This document shows, piece after piece, positions 32,839-40,056 of a stretch of 40,056 nt of DNA. The stretch is taken from positions 1-40,056 of the forward strand of contig JAEUHR010000019.1 in NCBI GenBank assembly GCA_016794425.1, given 5' to 3'. A program made the translations under genes and the position numbers. The notes beneath the pieces are model-generated. The model searched no databases. It was not told where the DNA came from and was given only the letters and a program-made list of their open reading frames with translations. This DNA comes from Planctomycetota bacterium. GTDB taxonomy: Bacteria; Planctomycetota; UBA1135; UBA2386. Position 1 is the first letter of the stretch, and the number at the start of each line of letters is the position of its first letter.

Positions 32839-34062
32839 ATGTCCGCGCCCACCGACCCCGCCGCCGACTCCCGCCTGTTCGCGCACGGCCGGGGCCGCGT
32901 GCTGCTGTTCTGCTGGCTCGGCTGGGTGTTCGACTTCTACGACCTGATCCTGTTCAGCTTCACGAAGGGCAGTGTCGCGCGGGAGCTCGGCCTCGAGGTC
33001 ACCGGCCCGGTCGCGTGGATCGAAGGCTGGTCGCTGCTGGCGACGGCGGTCGGCGGCTTCGGGTTTGGCCGCGTCGCCGACCGGATCGGCCGGCGCCGCG
33101 CGATGACCGCCAGCATCGTCGTGTTCTCGCTCGGGGCGCTGCTGACCGGGCTGGCGCAGGGCTTCTGGTCGCTGCTGGCCGCGCGCATCGTCACCGGGCT
33201 CGGCGTCGGCGGCGAATGGGGCATCGGCCACGCGGTGGTCGCCGACTACTGGCACGGCCGCCAGCGCGACCGCGTGCACGGCATCCTGCAGGCCGGCAGT
33301 CCGGTCGCGATGGCGCTGGCCGCGGCGGTCGGCTGCTTCGTCGCGCCGCTGCCCGAGGTCGGCTGGCGCGCCGTGTTCGTCGCCTCGTCGCTGCTGGGCC
33401 TGCTGGCACTGGCGGGGCGCTGGTCGATGCCGGGCCCCGATCGCGCGGCGGCTGCGGCCGAACGGCGCCCGGCGCGCGACCTGTTCGCGCCCGCGTACCG
33501 GCGCGCCTCGATCGTGCTGCTGGTGATCCTCGCGCTGCACATGGCCGGGTTCTGGTGCGTCTACGCCGAACTGCCGGGCGCGCTGATGCGCATGCACGGC
33601 GTCGCCCCGGCCGACGTCGGCTGGTTCCAGATCCAGGTCAACGCGGTGCACGTGGTCGCCGACGTGCTGTTCGGCTTCGCGGCGGCGCGCTTCGGCCGCG
33701 TGCGCGTGTTCGTGCTGTTCTGCCTCGTGTTCGCGCTCGGCCAGTGGCTGGTGCTGCAGCAGCTCGCGCACGTGACGGCCGACTTCGCGACGTTCACGCT
33801 GGCGGTGGCCGCGATGGGGCTCGGCGCCGGCACCTGGTCGTGCTTCGGCGCGCTGTTCGGCGAACACCACCCGCCGGCGCTGCGCGCGACGGCGGCGGCG
33901 CTGTTCTACTCGCTGGCGCGCGCGGTGCAGCTGCCGCTGAAACCGGCGATCGGCGCGGCGTTCGCGTCGACCGGTTCGTTCGCGCCGGCCCTGTGGGTCG
34001 GCATCGCCTGCGCACTCGGCTCGGCGCTCGCCGTGCTGGCGCTGCCGCGGCGCGCGCCGTAG
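32839..34062 (+). CDS. MFS transporter, metabolite:H+ symporter-like
   Basis: A 407-residue inner-membrane carrier with about 12 helices. The loop after helix 2 reads GRVADRIGRRRAM, the MFS signature, and ARIVTGLGVGGEWGIGHAVVADYWHGRQRDRVHG (quoted in two motif parts in the family) matches the GGEWG feature of sugar-acid, aromatic-acid and related symporters (AAHS/MHS type). The substrate cannot be told. A GTG at 32824 is in frame, but ATG 32839 leaves the -10 outside the gene. A second MFS gene follows 110 bases downstream. Confidence 0.85.
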   Translation: MSAPTDPAADSRLFAHGRGRVLLFCWLGWVFDFYDLILFSFTKGSVARELGLEVTGPVAWIEGWSLLATAVGGFGFGRVADRIGRRRAMTASIVVFSLGALLTGLAQGFWSLLAARIVTGLGVGGEWGIGHAVVADYWHGRQRDRVHGILQAGSPVAMALAAAVGCFVAPLPEVGWRAVFVASSLLGLLALAGRWSMPGPDRAAAAAERRPARDLFAPAYRRASIVLLVILALHMAGFWCVYAELPGALMRMHGVAPADVGWFQIQVNAVHVVADVLFGFAAARFGRVRVFVLFCLVFALGQWLVLQQLAHVTADFATFTLAVAAMGLGAGTWSCFGALFGEHHPPALRATAAALFYSLARAVQLPLKPAIGAAFASTGSFAPALWVGIACALGSALAVLALPRRAP

Positions 34063-34172
34063 CCGGGTCGACGGCCGGGCTGCGTTCGCTTCCTTCCGGC
34101 GCGGCGCCTTCCTACGCTGCCGCGGCCCTCGACCGGCGCCCCCCGGTCCCGCTCCTCGCTCCGAGTCGTCGC

Positions 34173-35465
34173 ATGCACCACCGCTGGAAGCTGTTCGTGA
34201 TGATGGTCCTCCAGTTCGCGATCTGGGGGGCCTGGCTGCCGCTGATCTTCGGCTACCTGCCGAGCCTCGGCTTCTCGGCCGGCCAGCAGGCCGCGATCCT
34301 GAACGCGTTCCCGATCGCGGCGATCGTCGGCATGTTCTTCAGCAACCAGTTCGCGGACCGCAGCTTCGCGGCCGAACGGTTCCTGGCGGTCAGCCACGGC
34401 ATCGGCGGCGCCGCGATCCTGGCACTCGGGTTCGTGACCGACTTCTGGCCGTTCCTGGTGCTGATGTACGTGCACTGCCTGCTCTACGTGCCGACGATCT
34501 CGATCACGAACGCGATCGCGTTCGCGCACCTGAAGGACGCGCAGCGGGAGTTCGGCATCGTGCGCATGGGCGGCACGATCGGCTGGATCGTGGTCGCGTG
34601 GCCGTTCGCGCTGGTGTTCGTCGACTGGCCCGCGGTCGCGGCGGCGAACCCGCAGGGCTTCGTCGACTGGCTCGGTGCCGCGCTGGCGCACCCGCTGACC
34701 GGCGACGCGGCGCGCGCCGCCACGCGCTGGACCTACGTGGTCGCCGGCGGCGCGTCGCTGCTGCTGGCCGTGTTCGCGCTCGCGCTGCCGCACACGCCGC
34801 CGCGCGCGACCGAGAGCCTGGCCTGGGCCAAGGCGTTCCGGCTGCTCGGCCGGCCGTTCGTGCTGGTGCTGTGGCTGGTGGCGCTGGTCGACGCGTTCGT
34901 GCACCAGTGCTACTTCAACTGGACCGGCCGCTTCCTCGAGAGTTCGGCGGTCGGCATCCCGAGCAACTGGGTGATGCCGGTCATGAGCATCGGCCAGGTC
35001 GCCGAGATCCTGACCATGGCCGTGCTCGGTCCGGTGCTGGCGCGGCTCGGTTGGCGTTGGACGATGGTGGTCGGTGTGCTCGGCCACGCGGCGCGGTTCT
35101 TCGTGTTCGCGCACTTCCCGCAGCACCAGGATCTGATCGTCGCCGTCAACGTGCTGCACGGCATCTGCTACGCGTTCTTCTTCGCGACGGTCTACATCTT
35201 CGTCGACAGCCATCTGCCGAAGGACATCCGCAGCAGCGCGCAGGGCCTGTTCAACCTGATGATCCTCGGCGGCGGCGCGCTGGTCGCCAACACGTTCGGG
35301 CCGACGTTGTTCGAGGCCTACAGCACGCCCGAAGGCACCGACTGGCACCGCCTGTTCGAGCTGCCGATGTGGCTGGCGCTCGCGGCTGCGACCGCGCTGG
35401 CGCTGCTGTTCCGGCCGCCGGCGGGCAGTGGTGCGGCGGAAGGGTCGGGCGGCGCGGTGGACTGA
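34173..35465 (+). CDS. Nucleoside:H+ symporter-like MFS transporter
   Basis: A 430-residue carrier with about 12 helices, resembling the NupG/XapB nucleoside symporter group. Landmarks are QFAIWGAWLPLIFGYLPSLG in helix 1, FFSNQFADRSFAAERFLA, YVPTISITNAIAFAHL, FGIVRMGGTIGWIVVAW, YFNWTGRFLE and NLMILGGGALVANTFGP. Likely imports nucleosides or related compounds; specificity is unproven. TACGCT occurs about 60 bases before the start. The stop is 6 bases from the convergent histidine kinase stop. Confidence 0.85.
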   Translation: MHHRWKLFVMMVLQFAIWGAWLPLIFGYLPSLGFSAGQQAAILNAFPIAAIVGMFFSNQFADRSFAAERFLAVSHGIGGAAILALGFVTDFWPFLVLMYVHCLLYVPTISITNAIAFAHLKDAQREFGIVRMGGTIGWIVVAWPFALVFVDWPAVAAANPQGFVDWLGAALAHPLTGDAARAATRWTYVVAGGASLLLAVFALALPHTPPRATESLAWAKAFRLLGRPFVLVLWLVALVDAFVHQCYFNWTGRFLESSAVGIPSNWVMPVMSIGQVAEILTMAVLGPVLARLGWRWTMVVGVLGHAARFFVFAHFPQHQDLIVAVNVLHGICYAFFFATVYIFVDSHLPKDIRSSAQGLFNLMILGGGALVANTFGPTLFEAYSTPEGTDWHRLFELPMWLALAAATALALLFRPPAGSGAAEGSGGAVD

Positions 35466-35471
35466 GCCGCG

Positions 35472-37280
35472 TCAGCCGGTCGCGCCGGCGCCGGCCGCGG
35501 CCAGCCGATCGATCGGTCGGTCGGCGCAACGCAGCAGCAGCCGGAAGCACGCGCCGCCGCCCGGCCGGTCCTGGTAGTCGATCGCGCCGCCGTGCACGTT
35601 GGCGACCTCGGCTGCGATCTTCAGGCCGATGCCGATGCCGGCCGGCTTGTCGACCAGCACGTCGCCGCCCTGCGTGAACGAGTCGAACAGCCGCTGTCGC
35701 TCGTGCACCGGCACGCCCGGACCGCGGTCGGCGACCTCGATCACGTAGCCGCCGTGCACTTCGCCGACCGTCACGTCGACCTCACCGTCCTGCGGGCTCC
35801 AGGTCCAGGCGTTGTGCACCAGGTGGTAGAGCGCCTGCGTCAGGTGCTCGCGGTCGCCCTGCAGCATCGCGTCGGGAGCGCAGACGACGTGGAAGTCGAC
35901 GTGCTTCAGTGCCAGCAGACTGGTCAGCCGCCGGCAGGCCTGCTCGCAGACCTGCAGCAGGCTCGTGCGACCGAGCGTCCAGCGCACCTCGCCGGCCGCG
36001 AGGCTGGCGAACTCCAGGGCGCTGCCGATGCGCTGGCCGAGCCGTTCGGACTCGCGCAGGATCGTGTCGAGGAAGTCGGCGCGCTCCTGCGGCGACGCCT
36101 CGTCGCCGAACTGCTGCAGCAGTGCCGCGGTCGACTGGATGCCGGTCAGCGGCGTGCGCAGTTCGTGGCTGATCGAGGTCAGGAACGCGTCCTTGGCGCG
36201 GTTGCCGGCCTCGGCGCGCGCGGCCTTGTCGGTGACGTCGGCGACCAGGGTCTGCAAGGTGGTCGCCATCGCGTTGAACGACCGCGCCAGCTGGCCGAGT
36301 TCGACGTCGAGGCCCCGGTCGTCGACGCGCGCGGCGAGGTCGCCGTGGCCCATGCGGTCGGCGGCGGAGGTCAGCGTGCGCAGCGGCCGCGACAAGCGCG
36401 ACGCAGTGCGCACCGCGAACACGACGCCGAGCAGCGTCAGGATGCCGCAGGTCAGACCGAGCCACTGGAACGCTTCTTCGCGCAGGCGCTCGACCTCCTG
36501 CAGGTCGTACGACAACCAGGCGATGCCGCCGTCGCGGTGCAGCGGCACCGCGAGGCCGGTGCGCGCGACGCCGTCGATCGACGGGGCGACCGTGGTGCCA
36601 CTGGCCGGCAGCGTGTGGTGCCGCAGGTGCAGCAGCGGCAGCAGGTCGGTGTGTTCGGGCAGCTCGTCGCGCCAGCTCGCCGCCAGCACGATGCCGTCCT
36701 GCGCGAACAGCACGTCGCGGCCCGCGATCGTGCCGATCGTCGCGGCCAGCGGATCGCCGACGCGTTCGCCGCGCACCAGCAGACCGAGCAGCCGTTCGCC
36801 TTGCACCAGGGGGGTCACGGTGACGAGCGCGAGCCCGCGGTGCAGGGGCCACGCGTGGTCGCCGGTCACCCCGGCGAGTGCGGAGGGGATTCCCGGCATC
36901 GCACCGAGGTCGGTGCCGGGCGGCCACGCGCCGCGGCTCGCGAGCACCCGCGCGTCGGTGTCGAGCACGGCGACCAGCGGCGCCTGCAGCTCTTCGAGCC
37001 GGTCGGCGAGCGTCGCCGCGTCGACACCGGGGATTGCGACGGTTGCCAGCAGCAACGGCGTGCGCGCGAACGCTTCGGTTTCGCGCTGCCAGGACGCGAG
37101 CCGCATCTCCATCTGCCGCTGGAAGCCGCCGCGGCATTCCTCGACCTGGCGCTGGATCTGGCCGGCGACGAACTGGTTGCCGAGTTCGCCGAGCACCGCG
37201 AGCGCGGCGCCGGCGAACGTGACGACCAGCGTCGTCACGCCGAGCACCAGGCGGCCGCGGAAGTGCAGGCGCATCGCCAC
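35472..37280 (-). CDS. Membrane sensor histidine kinase (cache-like sensor, HAMP, HisKA, HATPase)
   Basis: A 602-residue kinase. A helix at 11-35 and a second at 272-292 bracket a 235-residue periplasmic domain of cache-like type. A HAMP segment (about 293-350) leads to HisKA with phosphorylatable H372 (SISHELRTPLTG) and an HATPase domain with the N box (HLVHNAW, N490), G1 (ADRGPGV) and G2 (AGIGIGLKIA). It ends an operon with a heme-copper protein and a barrel protein, so it probably senses something they handle. No response regulator gene is next to it. GTG 37280 is chosen for spacing from GAGGA; ATG 37274 is possible. Confidence 0.9.
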   Translation of the reverse strand: MAMRLHFRGRLVLGVTTLVVTFAGAALAVLGELGNQFVAGQIQRQVEECRGGFQRQMEMRLASWQRETEAFARTPLLLATVAIPGVDAATLADRLEELQAPLVAVLDTDARVLASRGAWPPGTDLGAMPGIPSALAGVTGDHAWPLHRGLALVTVTPLVQGERLLGLLVRGERVGDPLAATIGTIAGRDVLFAQDGIVLAASWRDELPEHTDLLPLLHLRHHTLPASGTTVAPSIDGVARTGLAVPLHRDGGIAWLSYDLQEVERLREEAFQWLGLTCGILTLLGVVFAVRTASRLSRPLRTLTSAADRMGHGDLAARVDDRGLDVELGQLARSFNAMATTLQTLVADVTDKAARAEAGNRAKDAFLTSISHELRTPLTGIQSTAALLQQFGDEASPQERADFLDTILRESERLGQRIGSALEFASLAAGEVRWTLGRTSLLQVCEQACRRLTSLLALKHVDFHVVCAPDAMLQGDREHLTQALYHLVHNAWTWSPQDGEVDVTVGEVHGGYVIEVADRGPGVPVHERQRLFDSFTQGGDVLVDKPAGIGIGLKIAAEVANVHGGAIDYQDRPGGGACFRLLLRCADRPIDRLAAAGAGATG

Positions 37281-37281
37281 G

Positions 37282-38268
37282 TCAGTACTTGTCCTCGTAG
37301 GAGCGGCCGTGCTTGTTGCGGTGCGGGGCGCGTGGGCGCGTCTCGCGCACCTCGAGGCGCATCTCGGTCGCCGTGTCGTCGGTGACCCGGATCGCGTGCC
37401 GCTGGTCGTCGGCGAGCGGGTGCCAGACGCGCAGCACCCAGTCGCCCGGCGGCACGTCGGCGATCGACCAGCTGCCGTCGGCGGCGCTGATCGTGGTGTG
37501 TGGCGTCGGCAGCACCAGCACGTCGGCGACCATCTCCGGATGGATGTTGCAGTGGACCTTGACCAGGCCCGGTTGCGTCAGCACGCGCTGCTGCGTTTCG
37601 CCGTTCCCGTAGGTGCCGAGATCGAACGCGTTGCCGCGCGACAGCGAGAAGACGTTGTGGAACACGACGTCGTCGTTCGGGAAGCGCACCGTCGTGCCCG
37701 GCGTCACGACCGTGACGGCCGGTGCGAAGCGGCGGCCGCGCTGCGTGATCGCCGGTGCGCGCGGCAGCGGCTCCGTGCGTACCCCGTCGCCTTCGAGGAA
37801 CAGCACGATGTCGCCGCTGCCGGGTCGCGCGGTGCCGTCGGCTGCCTTCAGCGCGACCGTGCCGCTCACCGCGCCGCCGCGGTTGGGGAACAGACCGCGG
37901 CCGCAGTTGTCGTCGCGATGGGCGAGGTGGCAACTGGTGCAGCCGGACCGCAGGCGCGCGAAGTCGTATGCGTCGCTCGCCGAGCCGTCGCCGACCGGTG
38001 CGCGCAGGTCGGCGATGGCGGCGCGGATCGTCGCCAGCGCTGCCGCGGCGCCGGCTCCTGCGGGCAAGCCGTTCGATTCGAGATCACCCAGCGCACGATC
38101 GATCGACGCGAGCGGAGTCGCCAACGCGCTGCGCTCGCCGGCCTCGAGGGCCTTGCCGATGCCGGTGACGGCCGACGCGAGTGTGCGCATCGTCGCCATC
38201 GTCGACGGCGCTTCCTGCGCGACGACGCGGGGCAGCAACGACAGCAGAATGGTGGCCAGGACGCGCAT
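37282..38268 (-). CDS. Secreted c-type heme-cupredoxin fusion protein
   Basis: A 328-residue exported protein (signal ending RVVAQ-EAPS) with three parts. Residues 20-125 form a helical cytochrome c'/c556-like domain with a heme site C110-T-S-C113-H114. Residues 135-255 look like a type-1 copper domain, with candidate ligands H204 (VVFHNVF) and C240, H243, M246 (VHCNIHPEM). Residues 256-310 resemble a carboxypeptidase regulatory-like sandwich (DGSWSIADVPPGDWVLRVW). It could carry electrons between heme and copper, or bind copper as a sensor partner. The start is 2 bases from the barrel gene stop, and its stop is 1 base from the kinase GTG. Confidence 0.85.
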   Translation of the reverse strand: MRVLATILLSLLPRVVAQEAPSTMATMRTLASAVTGIGKALEAGERSALATPLASIDRALGDLESNGLPAGAGAAAALATIRAAIADLRAPVGDGSASDAYDFARLRSGCTSCHLAHRDDNCGRGLFPNRGGAVSGTVALKAADGTARPGSGDIVLFLEGDGVRTEPLPRAPAITQRGRRFAPAVTVVTPGTTVRFPNDDVVFHNVFSLSRGNAFDLGTYGNGETQQRVLTQPGLVKVHCNIHPEMVADVLVLPTPHTTISAADGSWSIADVPPGDWVLRVWHPLADDQRHAIRVTDDTATEMRLEVRETRPRAPHRNKHGRSYEDKY

Positions 38269-38270
38269 GG

Positions 38271-39476
38271 TCAGAAGGTCACGACGAGTTCGGCGGCGGT
38301 GAAGACACGGGTGTCGTTCGGCAGGCCGCTGAGGTCGGTCGCGACCAGGTGGTCGAAGCCGACCTCGATCTTGGTGGTGAGCCTCGGCTGCCAGGTGCGG
38401 CGTAGCCCGAGGGCGAGCCGTTGCAGTTGCGACAGATCGAAGCCGTAGCTCGCGGCGCCGTTGCCGTAGGGGCGCGCTTCCAACCGATATCCTTCGGCGT
38501 CGTCGAACGTGCCGCCGCCGCTCCAGCGCAGCGTCGCGTCGAGGCTCGGCGCCAGCGCCACGGTGGGTTCGAACATCCACCACTTCAGGCTGCGATCGAA
38601 CGCGTCGACGTCGTCGTCGATCCGGCCGCCACCGACCGACGCCTGGACGTGCAGGCTGCCGGTCACCTGCCAGAGCACGTCGAGACTGCCGAACAGCGAG
38701 CGGACCTCAGGGCTCGGGCTCGAGCCTGCGGCCCCGCCGGACACCGGTGCCACCACCGAACCGCCGAGGCAGAGTGCGGACTGGTCGGCTTCGTGCACGT
38801 AGTGCCCGCTGGCGCTGATGTAGAGACCGTCGATCGGTCGCGTGTGCAGCCGCAGCGTCGCGGCGGGGGCGATGCCCGATTCCGAGTTGCGGCTGTAGGT
38901 GCCGTCGGTCACGGCCGCGGCAAAGCCCCAGCTGCCGTGATCGGCGAATGCCATCACGCCCTCGTCCCAGCGGTAGGGCATCACGGCCGGGAAACCGATC
39001 AGGCGGTTCTGGTCCGGGTCTTCGAGTCGGTAGTACTCGCCGAACGGCAGGTCGAGTCGGCCGCAGCGCAGCTGCAGCGCACCGGGGCCGAGCGCGAGCG
39101 GATCGTCGAGCGTGACCCAGACCTCGCCGAGGCCCACTTCCGTGTTGCCGGCCTCCGGCAGGTAGTCGAGCCGAAGCTCGGCGAACGCATGGCCGACGTC
39201 GGGCACGTCGACGTTCACGAACAGCGTCGCTGCCTGGATGGCGAGCGTGCCGTCGGGTGCGCTGCCGCGCGCTTCCGTGTCGTACGCCCGCAACGCGACG
39301 AAGCCCGACAGCGAGAATCGTTCGAGCCAGTCGTCGAGCTGCTGCTGTGCACCACCGAGCACCTCTCGCATCGATCCGTGCTGGTGCTCGCCGAGGTCCG
39401 TCGATGGCGGTGGCTGTTGTGCGGCCAGGGTCGTCGCGAGCACTGCGACGCAGGTGGTTCGCGTAGGCGGTGGCAT
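38271..39476 (-). CDS. Outer-membrane beta-barrel protein
   Basis: A 401-residue exported protein with a signal peptide ending TTLAAQ-QPPPS. The mature part has alternating beta-type strands and aromatic girdles (GFVALRAYDTEARG, HAFAELRLDYLPEAGN, GEVWVTLDDPL, TKIEVGFDHLVATD) and a C-terminal Phe (ELVVTF) as in BAM substrates. It is the first gene of the three-gene operon. Family is not recognised; it resembles porin-like barrels paired with cupredoxin proteins in other bacteria, which is recall rather than a search. Confidence 0.75.
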   Translation of the reverse strand: MPPPTRTTCVAVLATTLAAQQPPPSTDLGEHQHGSMREVLGGAQQQLDDWLERFSLSGFVALRAYDTEARGSAPDGTLAIQAATLFVNVDVPDVGHAFAELRLDYLPEAGNTEVGLGEVWVTLDDPLALGPGALQLRCGRLDLPFGEYYRLEDPDQNRLIGFPAVMPYRWDEGVMAFADHGSWGFAAAVTDGTYSRNSESGIAPAATLRLHTRPIDGLYISASGHYVHEADQSALCLGGSVVAPVSGGAAGSSPSPEVRSLFGSLDVLWQVTGSLHVQASVGGGRIDDDVDAFDRSLKWWMFEPTVALAPSLDATLRWSGGGTFDDAEGYRLEARPYGNGAASYGFDLSQLQRLALGLRRTWQPRLTTKIEVGFDHLVATDLSGLPNDTRVFTAAELVVTF

Positions 39477-39557
39477 CGGTCGTTGCCGTCAGGCATCGGC
39501 CCCCCAGCCGCCCATACTTGATCCACACCCCTAACTGGTGCTTTCCGTGGACCACGC

Positions 39558-40056
39558 TCATGCCGCCGCGCCGCAAGTGCCGGTGCCGTCCGTGCTGGTC
39601 GGATGGATCGACAGCCCGCGCCAGTCCTGCCGCCACGCCAGCAGTTCCTGGGCTTCCAGGTTGCGCTGGAGCAACCGCAGCACGACGCCCGGCGCCAGCT
39701 GCTGCGGCTCATGGTTGGTGCGCGGCCGGCACCAGTTGCGGTAGGCGGCGAACAGGTCCAGCTGCCGGCGCAAGTAGCGCGCTTGCTTGCTCGCCAGCCA
39801 CGACCGCCGGCGCAGCCGGCCACAGTTGTCGCGCAGCATCGCCTCGGTGTGGTTGATCGGAAACAGCGGGTTCCAGGTCGTCCTCGGCGCCTTGCCCGAC
39901 ACCGTCTCGTGCGCGAGCTGGTCACCGAACAGCTTCTGCTTCAACGAGCCGTAGAGCGCCTTCTCGTCGGTCAGCAGGGTCGCCCGACGTTCGCCGAGCA
40001 GCTCCTTGCAGCGCCGCAAGGCCAGCTGCACGCACAGCCGGCTCCGGTCGCGGCGC
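39558..40056 (-). mobile_element. Transposase C-terminal part (5' end outside window)
   Basis: An open frame runs off the right edge (about 165 codons visible). It contains TDEKALYGSLKQKLFGDQLAHE, SGKAPRTTWNPLFPINHTEAMLRDNCGRL and FAAYRNWCRPRTNHE, a pattern of DDE-type IS transposases, in which the DEK/D segment and the late NH-TEAM stretch belong to the catalytic half. The gene ends at 39558. No inverted repeat or target duplication can be checked because the other end is missing. Possibly an insertion sequence next to the redox operon. Confidence 0.6.

Overview
This is a GC-rich (about 70% by eye) bacterial chromosome window, tightly packed on both strands with no rRNA, tRNA, CRISPR array or prophage visible. 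The organism is diderm: it carries BamD and an LptE-like lipoprotein, a WaaE-like glycosyltransferase with a WaaP-like kinase, and a beta-barrel protein ending in Phe. It uses a sodium-pumping NADH:quinone reductase (Nqr), which suggests a marine or saline habitat. Several secreted proteins have signal peptides ending in A-Q. The gene mix fits an uncultivated high-GC Planctomycetota-type lineage, but that placement is an inference and only moderately supported.

Layout. 1-1787: the end of an nqr operon (nqrE end, a chimeric nqrF'-'nqrE gene made by a tandem duplication, then intact nqrF). 1788-2076: a GC-rich tandem repeat between convergent genes. 2077-4292 (minus): a lipoprotein and a GT87-type membrane glycosyltransferase. 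4339-6230: an ApbE-like flavin transferase, which fits Nqr maturation, and a TPR-like lipoprotein, followed by terminators. 6503-8052: mazG and an iron-type superoxide dismutase gene, divergent. 8087-12531: a translationally coupled surface-glycan cluster (small unknown protein, GT2, GT4, kinase, CgeB-like GT). 12570-13424: secreted cyclophilin. 13421-17140 (minus): corC-like, recO, bamD, lptE. 17265-20113: an HDOD-GGDEF diguanylate cyclase divergent from a sigma factor. 20163-23189: hutI and ftcD (histidine breakdown) on either side of an opposite-strand rluB-like gene. 23193-30841 (minus): ispG, a membrane spermidine-synthase-like protein, homodimeric pyruvate dehydrogenase E1, and an HtrA-like protease, with a small pterin dehydratase gene just upstream at 30868. 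31300-35465: a secreted unknown protein and two MFS transporters. 35472-39476 (minus): a three-gene operon of outer-membrane barrel, heme c-cupredoxin fusion, and sensor histidine kinase. 39558-end: the 3' part of a transposase.

The two most notable items are the chimeric nqrF/nqrE gene, whose copies differ mostly at synonymous sites, and the barrel/heme-copper/histidine kinase operon, which looks like an undescribed envelope redox-sensing unit. A third is a recurring TAnnnT hexamer about 10 nt before many start codons, which suggests leaderless or very short-leader transcripts. All gene calls come from reading translated sequence and motifs; no database search was run.
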